9,567 nucleotides of DNA from JBBSEZ01 sp038239195 (GTDB lineage Bacteria; Planctomycetota; Planctomycetia; Gemmatales; Gemmataceae), in contig JBBSEZ010000386.1 in assembly GCA_038239195.1 (NCBI GenBank), positions 1 through 9,567 of the forward strand, in the 5' to 3' direction. This document shows positions 1-7,178 of this stretch, one piece after another. The notes below the pieces were generated by a model, which worked only from the letters and a program-made list of their open reading frames with translations, was not told the origin of the DNA and searched no databases. A program made the translations under genes and the position numbers. The stretch's first letter is position 1. Each line of letters opens with the position of its first letter.

Positions 1-52
1 GGGGACGGCTGTGCGCTAGTGGACGAATGCTATTTACGAAGCCATCCCCTCA

Positions 53-142
53 ACTCACCCCTATTCTACTGCTGCGCACGCGGGGCGGGAACTGCTGACT
101 CACCCCTATTCTACTGCTGCGCACGCGGGGCGGGAACTGCTG
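53..142. repeat. Perfect 45-bp tandem duplication (two copies)
   Basis: Copy 1 is 53-97 and copy 2 is 98-142. I find no differences between them, and identity stops on both sides at these limits. Each unit starts ACTCACCCCTATT and ends GGGAACTGCTG. The period is a multiple of three, so it does not break the overlapping open frame, but I do not believe that frame is a gene. Exact identity suggests a recent slippage or duplication event. Confidence 0.97.
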
Positions 143-190
143 CCGGGGTGCGAAGCCCGCTGGACAACGTAGCTCCTTTTTGGAAAGAGA

Positions 191-223
191 CGGTCGCCGA
201 GGCGTGAGCCAAAGCGGCGACTG
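191..223 (+). other. Nested hairpin with GUGA tetraloop, possible leader RNA
   Basis: Bases 191-199 pair with 215-223 (nine pairs, one of them G-U, with GTCGCCG opposite CGGCGAC at the core). Inside the loop, GGC (201-203) pairs with GCC (208-210) across GTGA, which as RNA is a GNRA-type tetraloop. Just 3' of it, CCC (228-230) can pair with GGG (235-237). The nesting and tetraloop suggest structured RNA upstream of the zinc-ribbon gene. Chance pairing is common at this GC content, so the call is tentative and no known RNA family was recognised. Confidence 0.35.
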
Positions 224-282
224 CCAGCCCCACAGGGTGGTCGGGAGCCAGGAGCGAGGGGTCCGGTCAACGTAAGAGGAGG

Positions 283-310
283 GGGTGAGGGTGAGCTCAC
301 CTCCTTACCC
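283..310 (+). promoter_or_regulatory. Hairpin upstream of the zinc-ribbon gene
   Basis: Bases 283-291 pair with 302-310 (nine pairs, two of them G-U). The inside contains the 10-bp palindrome GTGAGCTCAC (291-300). It lies about 50 bases before the start codon at 362 and has no T tract, so it is not a classic terminator. A leader hairpin or a protein-binding palindrome are both possible. Confidence 0.4.
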
Positions 311-361
311 GACTCAGGCAGAGACTTCATCAGTCGGGCAAGCGACAACAGGGAGCGAACC

Positions 362-901
362 ATGCCAGTGCGGATGCGAGCCACGGTTAGAACAACTGGC
401 GACCGGGTTGCCGAGTTACGAACAGCTGCTAACCTCCGCCGGGACTTGTGGGCCCACTCGCCGGTCGAAGTTGACCCCGACCACCCGCTGCACGGCACTC
501 ACCGTGATGAGAGCGGGCGGGCGTACTTTGAGTTCGCCACCGCGTTCCCCGATGAGGTCCGTCGCGTAATCGACCAGTACCACTACACCGACAATGTCGA
601 ACTGATCGAAACGCCAGCATTGCCCGGCGAAGAATGCGTGAACTGCGGGAACGTGGCAGGCCCAGTGCGACCAGCTATCTGCCCGAACTGTGAGTTCCAG
701 GATGTTTCCCCGTGCCCGCTTTGCGGGGAACCGATTTCGCGGCAGTTGTATGCCCGCATCTCCGGCGACCTGTTCCGCTGTCCGAATTGCAACAACAGGG
801 TGCGGCTCCGGTTTAACAGCCCGATGTTCCTTCCCGACGGAAGTTACAACCAGCCGCTCGTCGTGGTCGAGGAGGCAGCGGCGGTCCATGAAATTCGATG
901 A
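362..901 (+). CDS. Small protein with two zinc ribbons
   Basis: This is a 179-residue protein with no signal peptide or membrane segment, so it is probably cytoplasmic. The C-terminal half carries two complete four-cysteine knuckle pairs: C92-x2-C95 with C107-x2-C110, then C118-x2-C121 with C140-x2-C143. These are two tandem zinc-ribbon folds. The N-terminal half (about 1-85) is charged and matches nothing I know. Zinc ribbons commonly bind nucleic acid or protein partners, but no catalytic motif is visible. The start at 362 follows AGGGAG (350-355) with a six-base gap; an in-frame ATG at 374 is the alternative. Its 3' end overlaps the next gene by 14 bases, so the two are probably translated together. 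Codons such as tta, aca, gtt and gaa are frequent, unlike the strongly G/C-ending genes to the right, which may mean acquisition by transfer. Function unknown. Confidence 0.85.
   Translation: MPVRMRATVRTTGDRVAELRTAANLRRDLWAHSPVEVDPDHPLHGTHRDESGRAYFEFATAFPDEVRRVIDQYHYTDNVELIETPALPGEECVNCGNVAGPVRPAICPNCEFQDVSPCPLCGEPISRQLYARISGDLFRCPNCNNRVRLRFNSPMFLPDGSYNQPLVVVEEAAAVHEIR
871..890 (+). promoter_or_regulatory. Internal ribosome binding site that decides the second gene's start
   Basis: GGAGG (871-875) lies inside the zinc-ribbon gene, 12 bases before the ATG at 888. The spacing is a little long but is the best available. It supports the 888 start rather than the longer frame from 690, whose first 66 codons read the zinc-ribbon gene out of frame. 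Confidence 0.6.
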
Positions 902-1628
902 ACAGGGGCACGTGATCTGGACGCCCATCAAGCTGTATGACCTTGCGAAGACGGCCCCGCTACAACTCGTGAATCGATACCTGATGAGCGGCACCCCTTG
1001 GGCCTTCGCCGAGTACGCCCACTACTGCGCTTTTCTGGAAGCAGTGGCCGAACGGACGGGCATCCATCCCCGGAACCTCTACCTGCGCGGGAGTTGCCAC
1101 ATCGGCTTCAGTATCGCCCCGAAGCAGACCGTGTGGACAGCAATGCGAAGCGGCCCCGGGTCGAAGCCCAGCGACCTGGACCCTGTCATCGTAGACGAGG
1201 CCTACTTCACGCGATTCGAGCGGGAGGTTCAGTGGTGGGAGGGACGGAACCCGGGCGAGTTCCTCCAGGGGAAGGCGTCCGACGATTACGCCCGCCGCCA
1301 GCAAGACCGTCAATTCAACTGCTGTCGGGATGAGGCCCTCCCCCTGACCATCTGCGTTCACCACCAGGACACGATGCGGGGGGTGGCAGAGATGAAACAC
1401 TGCGGCTTGCACCGGCATCTGAGCGCGTTTGTTTACCCGGACTGGCTCTCGGCCCGGCGTCGGTACGAGTACGACCTCTCTGCCTTGACAAAGGGCGTCG
1501 AATCCGGGCGACTCCCGCGCCCGAGCGACGAACCAATCTCGGTTAAGGCTTCGGCCGTACCGCCCCCGGCCCAACCTGCTGCCGCGCCCAAGTTGGACAC
1601 GACGCCGGGGCCCGAAGACAAGTGTTGA
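888..1628 (+). CDS. Nucleotidyltransferase-like protein
   Basis: This is a 246-residue predicted cytoplasmic protein. Residues 67-69 (RGS, followed by CHIGFSI) and 95-100 (SDLDPV) resemble the nucleotidyltransferase signature: a Gly-Ser loop followed by a strand bearing two metal-binding aspartates, here D96 and D98. The gap between the two motifs is long, with an insertion at about 77-94. I cannot identify a third catalytic acid with confidence, so activity is uncertain. Residues 172-205 (HRHLSAFVYPDW, then a basic helix) look like a helical C-terminal part. Residues 224-246 form a Pro/Ala-rich tail. The start at 888 is chosen over upstream in-frame ATGs because it has GGAGG at 871-875 and gives a 14-base overlap with the zinc-ribbon gene, the usual arrangement for translational coupling. 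The gene ends 144 bases before the stop of the convergent heme gene. The nucleotidyltransferase assignment is inference from motifs; substrate unknown. Confidence 0.8.
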   Translation: MKFDEQGHVIWTPIKLYDLAKTAPLQLVNRYLMSGTPWAFAEYAHYCAFLEAVAERTGIHPRNLYLRGSCHIGFSIAPKQTVWTAMRSGPGSKPSDLDPVIVDEAYFTRFEREVQWWEGRNPGEFLQGKASDDYARRQQDRQFNCCRDEALPLTICVHHQDTMRGVAEMKHCGLHRHLSAFVYPDWLSARRRYEYDLSALTKGVESGRLPRPSDEPISVKASAVPPPAQPAAAPKLDTTPGPEDKC

Positions 1629-1706
1629 GGGGAAAAGAGGACGTGCTCGTCTCCTTGCGGGACCACGGCGCTGATGCGATACGAGGTCGCAGATGTAAGA
1701 CGCCGG

Positions 1707-1725
1707 GGGCCTCGCTGCGAGGCCC
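1707..1725. terminator. Hairpin between convergent genes
   Basis: An eight-base perfect stem (GGGCCTCG, 1707-1714, with CGAGGCCC, 1718-1725) closes a three-base loop. It lies between the stop of the plus-strand nucleotidyltransferase-like gene (1628) and the stop of the minus-strand heme gene (1773), where a shared bidirectional terminator would be expected. No T tract follows on either strand, so intrinsic termination would be weak and the role is inferred from position. Confidence 0.5.
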
Positions 1726-1772
1726 GCGCCCTCCATCCCTTCATGCCCGGCTCTCGTCCCCCGCGCCCTCCG

Positions 1773-4700
1773 TCACGGCAAGTTTAGCGTCGGCAGCCGC
1801 GGCGCCTCGATCCGAAACCGCCCGCAGCACGGGCACGGCTTCCCCGGCCCCGCCCCCCTCGCCGCCCCCAGCCGCCCCGCCCCGACCGGCGCCCGGTCGT
1901 TCCACCCCAGCGCCCCCTCGCGCCCCCGTTCGATCCGGCCCTCGCCGTGCTTGTGCCCGTGGTCGTGTCCGCCCTCGAACGCCTTGTGCTTCGGGTTGGC
2001 CCCCGACACCACGTACGCCAGCAGGTCGAGCACCTCCTCGCGCCGCAGCTTGTCCAGCAGCCCCTTCGGCATCATCGACGTCGGCGACTTTGCCTTCTCC
2101 GCGATCGACGCCTTCTTGATCTCCACCGCCTTCGTCGAGGCCAGTGGGTTCTCGATCACCTTCAGCGCCGCCGGCGTCTCGCCCACGATCACCCCCGTTA
2201 TGCTCTTGCCCGACTTCAGCTCGAAGACCCACGTCTGATACTTCTCGTTGATCTCCAGCGACGGCTCCAGCACGTGCTTGAGCACGTCGGCCGACGTCCA
2301 CTTGGGATTCATCTTCGTCAGGTCGGGGCCGAAGTCCTGCCCCGCTCCGCCCAGCTTGTGGCACGCCACGCACGTCGCCACCTGGAACATCTGCTTGCCG
2401 TTGGCGAATGAGCGCCCCGAGAGCGCCTTCGCCGACAACGCCAGGTCGGCGTACTTCCACTCCGTGCGCGGGCGGTTGTCCTTCAACAGCGGGTCGAGGA
2501 TCGGCAGCGGCTTCTTCGCCAGGTACGCCTCCGGCGCTGCCTGGTAAGCCTCCAGGTCCTCGACGACGTAGAGGGCCCCGTGCATCCGCCGCCAGTGGCC
2601 GGGATAGGTGCAGACGTACGGATACACCCCCACCTTCTTCGGCACCGTATAGCTCAGCCGCTGCGCCTCGCGCGGCTGCAACAGCCGGCTCGCCAGGAGC
2701 ACCTTCCCCGACGGCGGGACGTAGTTGCGCTCCGCCGCCTTCGGGTCGGTGCCCGTCTTCTCGCCCAATTCGCCAACCTCTTCGAGGGAGCCCGGTTGCA
2801 CGATGACGAAGTTGTGCGGCATGCCGTCGGTGTTCTCGAAGAGGATCTCCACCGGCCGCCCTGCCTGCACCACGATGCGGTCGCGGTCGTAGATCATCTG
2901 CTCGACGACCGTGCCGACGCGGATCATGCGCACGCCCAGTTCCCCCAGCTCGCGGCGCACCTTGCGCGCCTCCTCGACCTGCAGCAGCCCGGCCAGGGCG
3001 TCGGCCAGTTGCAGTGCGTCCACGACCTCGGGCGTCGTGCGCTGGGGGACGGGCACGCCCTTGACGTAGCCGAGCAGGTCGTTCAGCACCGGCTTCGCCA
3101 GGTCCTTGGGCCAGAGCCGGGCCGGCACCCGCCGAAGCGCCACCACGGCGGCGTGGCGATCGCCGTCGTCCTTGACGAACTTGACCAGCGCCTTGACGGC
3201 CTCGACTTCCTGGCCGCGCATGCTGGGCAGCGCCACCATCGCGGCCCGGCGGATGGTCCGCTCCGGCGACAGCGCGCCGACGGCGAAGGTCGCCTTCACC
3301 TCCGGGGCTGGGTTCTTGTCCTGGCGGAACACGACGTTGCGGCCTCCGTCCAGCACCCGCAGCGAGAAGCCCTTGAGCCGGCTACCCAGGTTGCCGTCGG
3401 TGCGGTTGTAGACCACGATCGACTCGATCGGATACTCCTTCTGGAGATCGACCTCCCACCACGGGTTGGCGGTGTTTTCCTGCGTGTGCGTCTGCCCGCC
3501 GGCGCCGTAGGTGCCGCTCTTGTTGCCGTCGATGGCCCGGTTGGCGTCGCCGCTGTGGGCGGTGTTCTTCTGCGACGCCTTGCCGCGCCGGGCGACGTTG
3601 GCGCCGTCGCTGTAGACCTCGACCTCCGCGAGGGTCAAGGTCCGCTGCCGGCCGGGCAGCTCGATGCGGACGTAGCGCCCGCTCACGGTCTTGCCTTCCT
3701 TCGCCAGGCCCAGTTCCTTCGGCAGGCCCGTCAGCAAGGCGGACACCTTCGGGTAGAGGTCGGAGCGCTGGCCGGGGTCGCGGATGAGCGGGACCGCACG
3801 CACCAGGTCTTGCAGCGCGCGGGCCGATTTGGTGCCCAGCGCCCAGGCGGCGTCGGCCTTGCCGTCGGCGGCGATCAGCGCCACGAAGCCGAGCTGGCGC
3901 GTCACCGGCTGTTTGGCGCCCGTGGCCAGCTTGACGAGCTCGGCGCGCGTCGCCGTCAGCTCCTCGCGCCGGCGCCCGGCCAGCAGGCGGATGAGGTCGA
4001 AGGCCACGCTCTCGTCGGCGCGGGCCTCCTGGGCGTCGTTGCTGCGAATGGCCTCGAGCAGCACGGGCAGTTCGCCCTTCTTCTCGGCCTTCGCCAGCCC
4101 CGTCAGCGCCTCGCGGCGGAACTCGTCGCGCACGCCGGGGCGGAACAGCAGCTCGAGGTAGACGGGCTGGCTGCGCTCCATCTTCATCAGGTCGCCCGTG
4201 CTCACCGTCTTGAGGAAGTACCGCGCCCCCACAGCGGTCTTGAAGGCGATCTTGCGCTTCTCGGCGATTGCCTGCTGCACGTACGGCTGCAGCGCCCGCT
4301 CCGTCTCGCCGCGCACGAACTCGACGTAGCGGTCGCTGCCCTTGTCGGAGGCCACCAGGCCCACCTCCATCGCCTCGGCCACCTTCAGGAAGCTGGCGGC
4401 GCGCACCGCCTCCAGCCGCACGCTCGGCGCCTCGTCAGCGGCCTGTTTCAGCAGCAGGTCGAGCGTGTTGGGCACGCGGTCGCGCCAGTAGCCCAGCACG
4501 CGCGTCGCCGCGGCCCGGGCCCGCGCGTCCTTCGACGCCAGCACGTCCTTGAGCAGGGCCGCGTCCACGACGTTGTGCGACTGGTGCAGCCACAGCGCCT
4601 CGAGGCGGTGGTGCTCGTAGCCCGCCGCGTCCTTGTCGAGCCCGGCGAGCCACTTCTTGGCGGCGGGGACCACCTTGGCCGTCTCGCGCCCGCCCAGCTC

Positions 4701-6983
4701 GATGCGGGTGCGGTAGCGGACGCGGTCCTCGGGCTCCTTCAGCAGGTCGAGGAGCTTCTCGATCGGCGCGCCGGCGATCTCCTTGCGCTTGACCAGGGGC
4801 CGGCCCGGGTAGGTGATGCGGTAGACCCGGCCGTGCTCGCGCTCGCGGCTGGGGTCGCGCAGGTTGTGCTGCATGTGGCCGATGATCGGCTTCTGCCAGT
4901 CGCTGAAGTAGATGGCGCCGTCGGGGCCCACCTTGAGGTCGGAGGGGCGGAATTGCGGGTCGCTGGAGGAGACGATCGGCTCCACCTCCTCGCCGACGAA
5001 GCTGGCCCCGTCGTCGCGGAGCTTGTACTGCAAGATGCCCCGGAAGCCGATCACGTCGCCCACCAGGATGTTGCCCTGCATGGCGTCGGGAAAGTGCCGG
5101 CTCGACAACACCTCCATGCCGGGACAGGGCCGGGTGCGTGGCCGCCAGACTTGCGGCGGGCCGTTGTGCTTGAGCGGGAACGGCAGGTAGCCGGAGAACA
5201 GGGCGGCGTGGTAGGGGTTGGAGCCAGTGCCGTCGATGACGATGTCCTGGCCCCAGCGGCGGAAGACGTGGCCGTGCGGGTTGGCGAAGCCGTAACTGAC
5301 GTAGACCTCGAACTTCTGGGTGCGCGGCTCGTAGCGGAAGACGCCCGCGTTGGCGCAGCGCTGCGGCGGGCCGTAGGGCGTCTCGACCTGCGTGTGGTGG
5401 AAGGTGCCCTCCTGGAAGTAGAGCCCGCCCCCGCCGTCGAAGGTGAAGCTGTTCGAGGCGTGGTGCGTGTCGGCCGAGTCGAGGCCGTGCAAGATCCTCC
5501 GCCGAACGTCGGCCTTGCCCGTGCCCTTCGTGTCCTTGAGGAACCACAGGTCGGGCGCGCAGGCGACGATGACGCCGCCGTCGTAGACCTCCAGGCCGGT
5601 CGGGCAGTGTAGCCCGTCGGCGAAAACGGTACACTTGTCGGCCTTGCCGGTGCCCTTGGTGTCCTCGAGAATCAGGATCTTGTCGTTCATCGGGTCCTTG
5701 GGCTTCCAGTGGGGATACGTCGGCCAGACGGCCACCCACAGCCTGCCCCTGGCGTCCCAGGTCATCTGCACGGGGTTGACCAGCTCGGGGAAGTCCTTCT
5801 CCGAGGCGAACAGCTCGACCTTCATGCCCTTGGCGACCTTCATCTTCTCGATGGCCTTGGTGGGCTCGAGGAAGACGTGTGCCCCCTGCGGCCCGGAGCC
5901 GGGCTTGTTGGTCTCGACGGGGAGGAAGGGAGGCGTGTTCTCGTCGTCCACCTTGAGGTCCCCGCCCCGGGCGACCGCCCAGACGTGCTTGTCGCGGTTG
6001 GCGGTCATCACGTCGAGGACTTCCATCTCGCGCTGCATGATCTCGCGGTTGGTGGTGCGCTGCTTGGTCTTCCAGCCGACGAAGCTGAGGTCGGCCCGCC
6101 CGCCGTAGATCGAGTAGCCGTCGGTGGTGCGGTAGCGCTGGAACCAGTAGAAGTTGCGGTCGAGGACCGCCTGGCGCAGTCTCTCCAGCGAGGCGGCGTC
6201 GCGCTTGCCCTTGGGCTCGCCGGCGAAGAGGGCCTTGTCGATCACCCGGGCGAGGGCCTCGTCGCCCTTCTCGGTGAGGTGGATGCCGTTGATGGTGAGG
6301 CGCTCTTTGGCCTTGCCGTAGAGGGCACGCGTGGGGGCGAACAGATCGACGAAGGGGACCTTGTTGGCGGCGGCGACGTCGCGCATGGCGGCCGTGTAGA
6401 GGGCGAGCCGGCGGTTGTTTTCCTTGCCGTCGGGCAGGTTGGGGCTCTGGTGGTCTTCGTGGGCGATGGGCGAGAAGAGGACGAGGCGGGCGGGGGCCTT
6501 GCCGTTGTACTTCTGGGCGACGGTGTGGCGGATGAAGCTTTCGAGCTCTTTCTTGAAGGCGGGCAAGCCGGCCTTGTCGGCGAACGACTCGTTGTAGCCG
6601 AAGAAGGCGAAGACCACGTCGGCCCGGGTGGCGCCGAGCCAGTGATCGGGGCTGCCGAAGTTCGCCGATCGCAGGCGCTTGCTGGGATAGACCTCGTCAC
6701 CGGAGAAGCCGAGGTTGCGCGTGACGAGGTCGTGCTGGGGGAATCGGCTGTGGAGGTAGGTTTCAAGCCAGCCGCTGTGCTGCATGCGGTCGGCGAGGGT
6801 GTTGCCGAGGATGGAGATGCGGTCGCCGTGCTTCAGTTCCAGCCGGGCGGGGGCCGGCGCCCCCGCGATGCAAGGCGCCGGGCCGTCGGACGGCACGAGC
6901 AGGAACAACAGCGGCAGGGCCACGGGGAAGAGGGCGACCAGCCGGCGCGGAGAAGAGAAGGGCCGCATCAGTGAATCCACCAT
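1773..6983 (-). CDS. Exported SGNH/beta-propeller/cupredoxin/heme c protein (PVC-type)
   Basis: This 1736-residue protein is of the Planctomycetes/Verrucomicrobia heme-binding type. Order of parts: signal peptide (RR at 13-14, hydrophobic 15-30, cleavage near 41-46); SGNH-like domain (about 50-250); linker; dehydrogenase-type beta-propeller (about 383-730, TIGR02604 type); HEAT-like helices (about 735-1090); discoidin-like domain (1102-1235); more helices; cupredoxin (about 1356-1474) with the full type-1 copper set H1390, C1458, H1463, M1467; heme c domain (about 1522-1662, TIGR02603 type) with C1538-x2-C1541-H1542 and a likely Met ligand at 1637 or 1638. The protein should act outside the cytoplasmic membrane, probably oxidising a substrate and passing electrons through copper and heme; the substrate is unknown. 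The SGNH catalytic residues look lost (see findings). After a His-rich stretch (1671-1683) comes an unusual 53-residue tail with C1717, C1719 and C1720. The start at 6983 fits the promoter and signal peptide; 6968 is an alternative. The frame extends upstream to 7325, but that part lies ahead of the promoter. Confidence 0.93.
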   Translation of the reverse strand: MVDSLMRPFSSPRRLVALFPVALPLLFLLVPSDGPAPCIAGAPAPARLELKHGDRISILGNTLADRMQHSGWLETYLHSRFPQHDLVTRNLGFSGDEVYPSKRLRSANFGSPDHWLGATRADVVFAFFGYNESFADKAGLPAFKKELESFIRHTVAQKYNGKAPARLVLFSPIAHEDHQSPNLPDGKENNRRLALYTAAMRDVAAANKVPFVDLFAPTRALYGKAKERLTINGIHLTEKGDEALARVIDKALFAGEPKGKRDAASLERLRQAVLDRNFYWFQRYRTTDGYSIYGGRADLSFVGWKTKQRTTNREIMQREMEVLDVMTANRDKHVWAVARGGDLKVDDENTPPFLPVETNKPGSGPQGAHVFLEPTKAIEKMKVAKGMKVELFASEKDFPELVNPVQMTWDARGRLWVAVWPTYPHWKPKDPMNDKILILEDTKGTGKADKCTVFADGLHCPTGLEVYDGGVIVACAPDLWFLKDTKGTGKADVRRRILHGLDSADTHHASNSFTFDGGGGLYFQEGTFHHTQVETPYGPPQRCANAGVFRYEPRTQKFEVYVSYGFANPHGHVFRRWGQDIVIDGTGSNPYHAALFSGYLPFPLKHNGPPQVWRPRTRPCPGMEVLSSRHFPDAMQGNILVGDVIGFRGILQYKLRDDGASFVGEEVEPIVSSSDPQFRPSDLKVGPDGAIYFSDWQKPIIGHMQHNLRDPSREREHGRVYRITYPGRPLVKRKEIAGAPIEKLLDLLKEPEDRVRYRTRIELGGRETAKVVPAAKKWLAGLDKDAAGYEHHRLEALWLHQSHNVVDAALLKDVLASKDARARAAATRVLGYWRDRVPNTLDLLLKQAADEAPSVRLEAVRAASFLKVAEAMEVGLVASDKGSDRYVEFVRGETERALQPYVQQAIAEKRKIAFKTAVGARYFLKTVSTGDLMKMERSQPVYLELLFRPGVRDEFRREALTGLAKAEKKGELPVLLEAIRSNDAQEARADESVAFDLIRLLAGRRREELTATRAELVKLATGAKQPVTRQLGFVALIAADGKADAAWALGTKSARALQDLVRAVPLIRDPGQRSDLYPKVSALLTGLPKELGLAKEGKTVSGRYVRIELPGRQRTLTLAEVEVYSDGANVARRGKASQKNTAHSGDANRAIDGNKSGTYGAGGQTHTQENTANPWWEVDLQKEYPIESIVVYNRTDGNLGSRLKGFSLRVLDGGRNVVFRQDKNPAPEVKATFAVGALSPERTIRRAAMVALPSMRGQEVEAVKALVKFVKDDGDRHAAVVALRRVPARLWPKDLAKPVLNDLLGYVKGVPVPQRTTPEVVDALQLADALAGLLQVEEARKVRRELGELGVRMIRVGTVVEQMIYDRDRIVVQAGRPVEILFENTDGMPHNFVIVQPGSLEEVGELGEKTGTDPKAAERNYVPPSGKVLLASRLLQPREAQRLSYTVPKKVGVYPYVCTYPGHWRRMHGALYVVEDLEAYQAAPEAYLAKKPLPILDPLLKDNRPRTEWKYADLALSAKALSGRSFANGKQMFQVATCVACHKLGGAGQDFGPDLTKMNPKWTSADVLKHVLEPSLEINEKYQTWVFELKSGKSITGVIVGETPAALKVIENPLASTKAVEIKKASIAEKAKSPTSMMPKGLLDKLRREEVLDLLAYVVSGANPKHKAFEGGHDHGHKHGEGRIERGREGALGWNDRAPVGAGRLGAARGAGPGKPCPCCGRFRIEAPRLPTLNLP

Positions 6984-7035
6984 GAGAGAGCTCGGTTGCG
7001 GGAAGGTGGGCAGGTCGGCGCAAGAAGTAGGGGTT

Positions 7036-7064
7036 AGTATACCGGGGCGGCGAGCTTTTGTCAG
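7036..7064 (-). promoter_or_regulatory. Sigma70-type promoter of the heme/copper gene
   Basis: On the minus strand, CTGACA (7064-7059) and TATACT (7041-7036) are separated by exactly 17 bases, each one base from the consensus TTGACA and TATAAT. Transcription would begin near 7029, giving a leader of about 46 bases before the ATG at 6983. This A/T-rich element stands out in its GC-rich surroundings and rules against the longer frame that starts at 7325. Confidence 0.72.
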
Positions 7065-7117
7065 GAAGAGGTCGCTGCCCGGCGCGGCCTGAGGCGACCG
7101 GCAGGAAAAGGCATCCC

Positions 7118-7178
7118 TGTAGGACGGCTCTCCTGAGCTGTCCCTGCCCGGAGGACGGCTCAGGAGAGCCGTCCTACA
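7118..7178. repeat. 26-bp inverted repeat overlapping the end of the MOSC gene
   Basis: Bases 7118-7143 pair with 7153-7178 (26 pairs, one of them G-T) around a nine-base loop. Each arm is itself a near-palindrome: GGACGGCTC-TCCT-GAGCTGTCC on the left and AGGACGGCTC-AGGA-GAGCCGTCCT on the right. The element can therefore fold as one long hairpin or as two short ones. The arms differ at one base within 25. It looks like a dispersed palindromic element. It also lies where a terminator for the MOSC gene would be expected, though no T run follows directly. Confidence 0.93.

Larger units (their letters stand above)
1..361. other. Non-coding 5' region with repeats and hairpins
   Basis: I see no convincing gene in this stretch. 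One frame is open from base 1 to a stop at 205-207, but its codons show no G/C-ending bias, unlike the real genes further right, and the translation is cysteine-rich and unfamiliar. The region holds an exact 45-bp tandem duplication (53-142), a nested hairpin (191-223) and a second hairpin (283-310) that ends about 50 bases before the first gene. It may act as a leader or promoter region for the two-gene unit at 362-1628. I could not find a good -35/-10 pair. Confidence 0.55.

Noticed and set aside
53..142. CRISPR-like repeat
   Set aside because: The two copies are directly adjacent with no spacers, and no cas gene is present in the window.
1..207. Open frame from the window edge containing the 15-codon in-frame duplication
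   Set aside because: It could be the tail of an upstream gene, but its codons lack the third-position G/C bias and the translation is unfamiliar; the in-frame period may be chance (one in three).
1..361. Group II intron or retron RNA
   Set aside because: The hairpins and GNRA loop raised the idea, but no domain V motif is visible and there is no reverse transcriptase nearby.
690..887. Longer start for the nucleotidyltransferase-like gene
   Set aside because: The first 66 codons are out-of-frame reading of the zinc-ribbon gene, and a ribosome binding site supports the ATG at 888.
2580..5612. A 1010-codon open frame on the plus strand
   Set aside because: It lies wholly opposite the heme/copper gene. 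In GC-rich genes with G/C third positions the antisense frame is often stop-free. Its translation is rich in His, Arg, Leu, Ala and Gly without any recognisable domain, while the minus-strand protein has clear domains and motifs.
5709..6974. A 421-codon open frame on the plus strand
   Set aside because: It is also antisense to the heme/copper gene, has low-complexity Gly/Val/Glu-rich translation and no domain.
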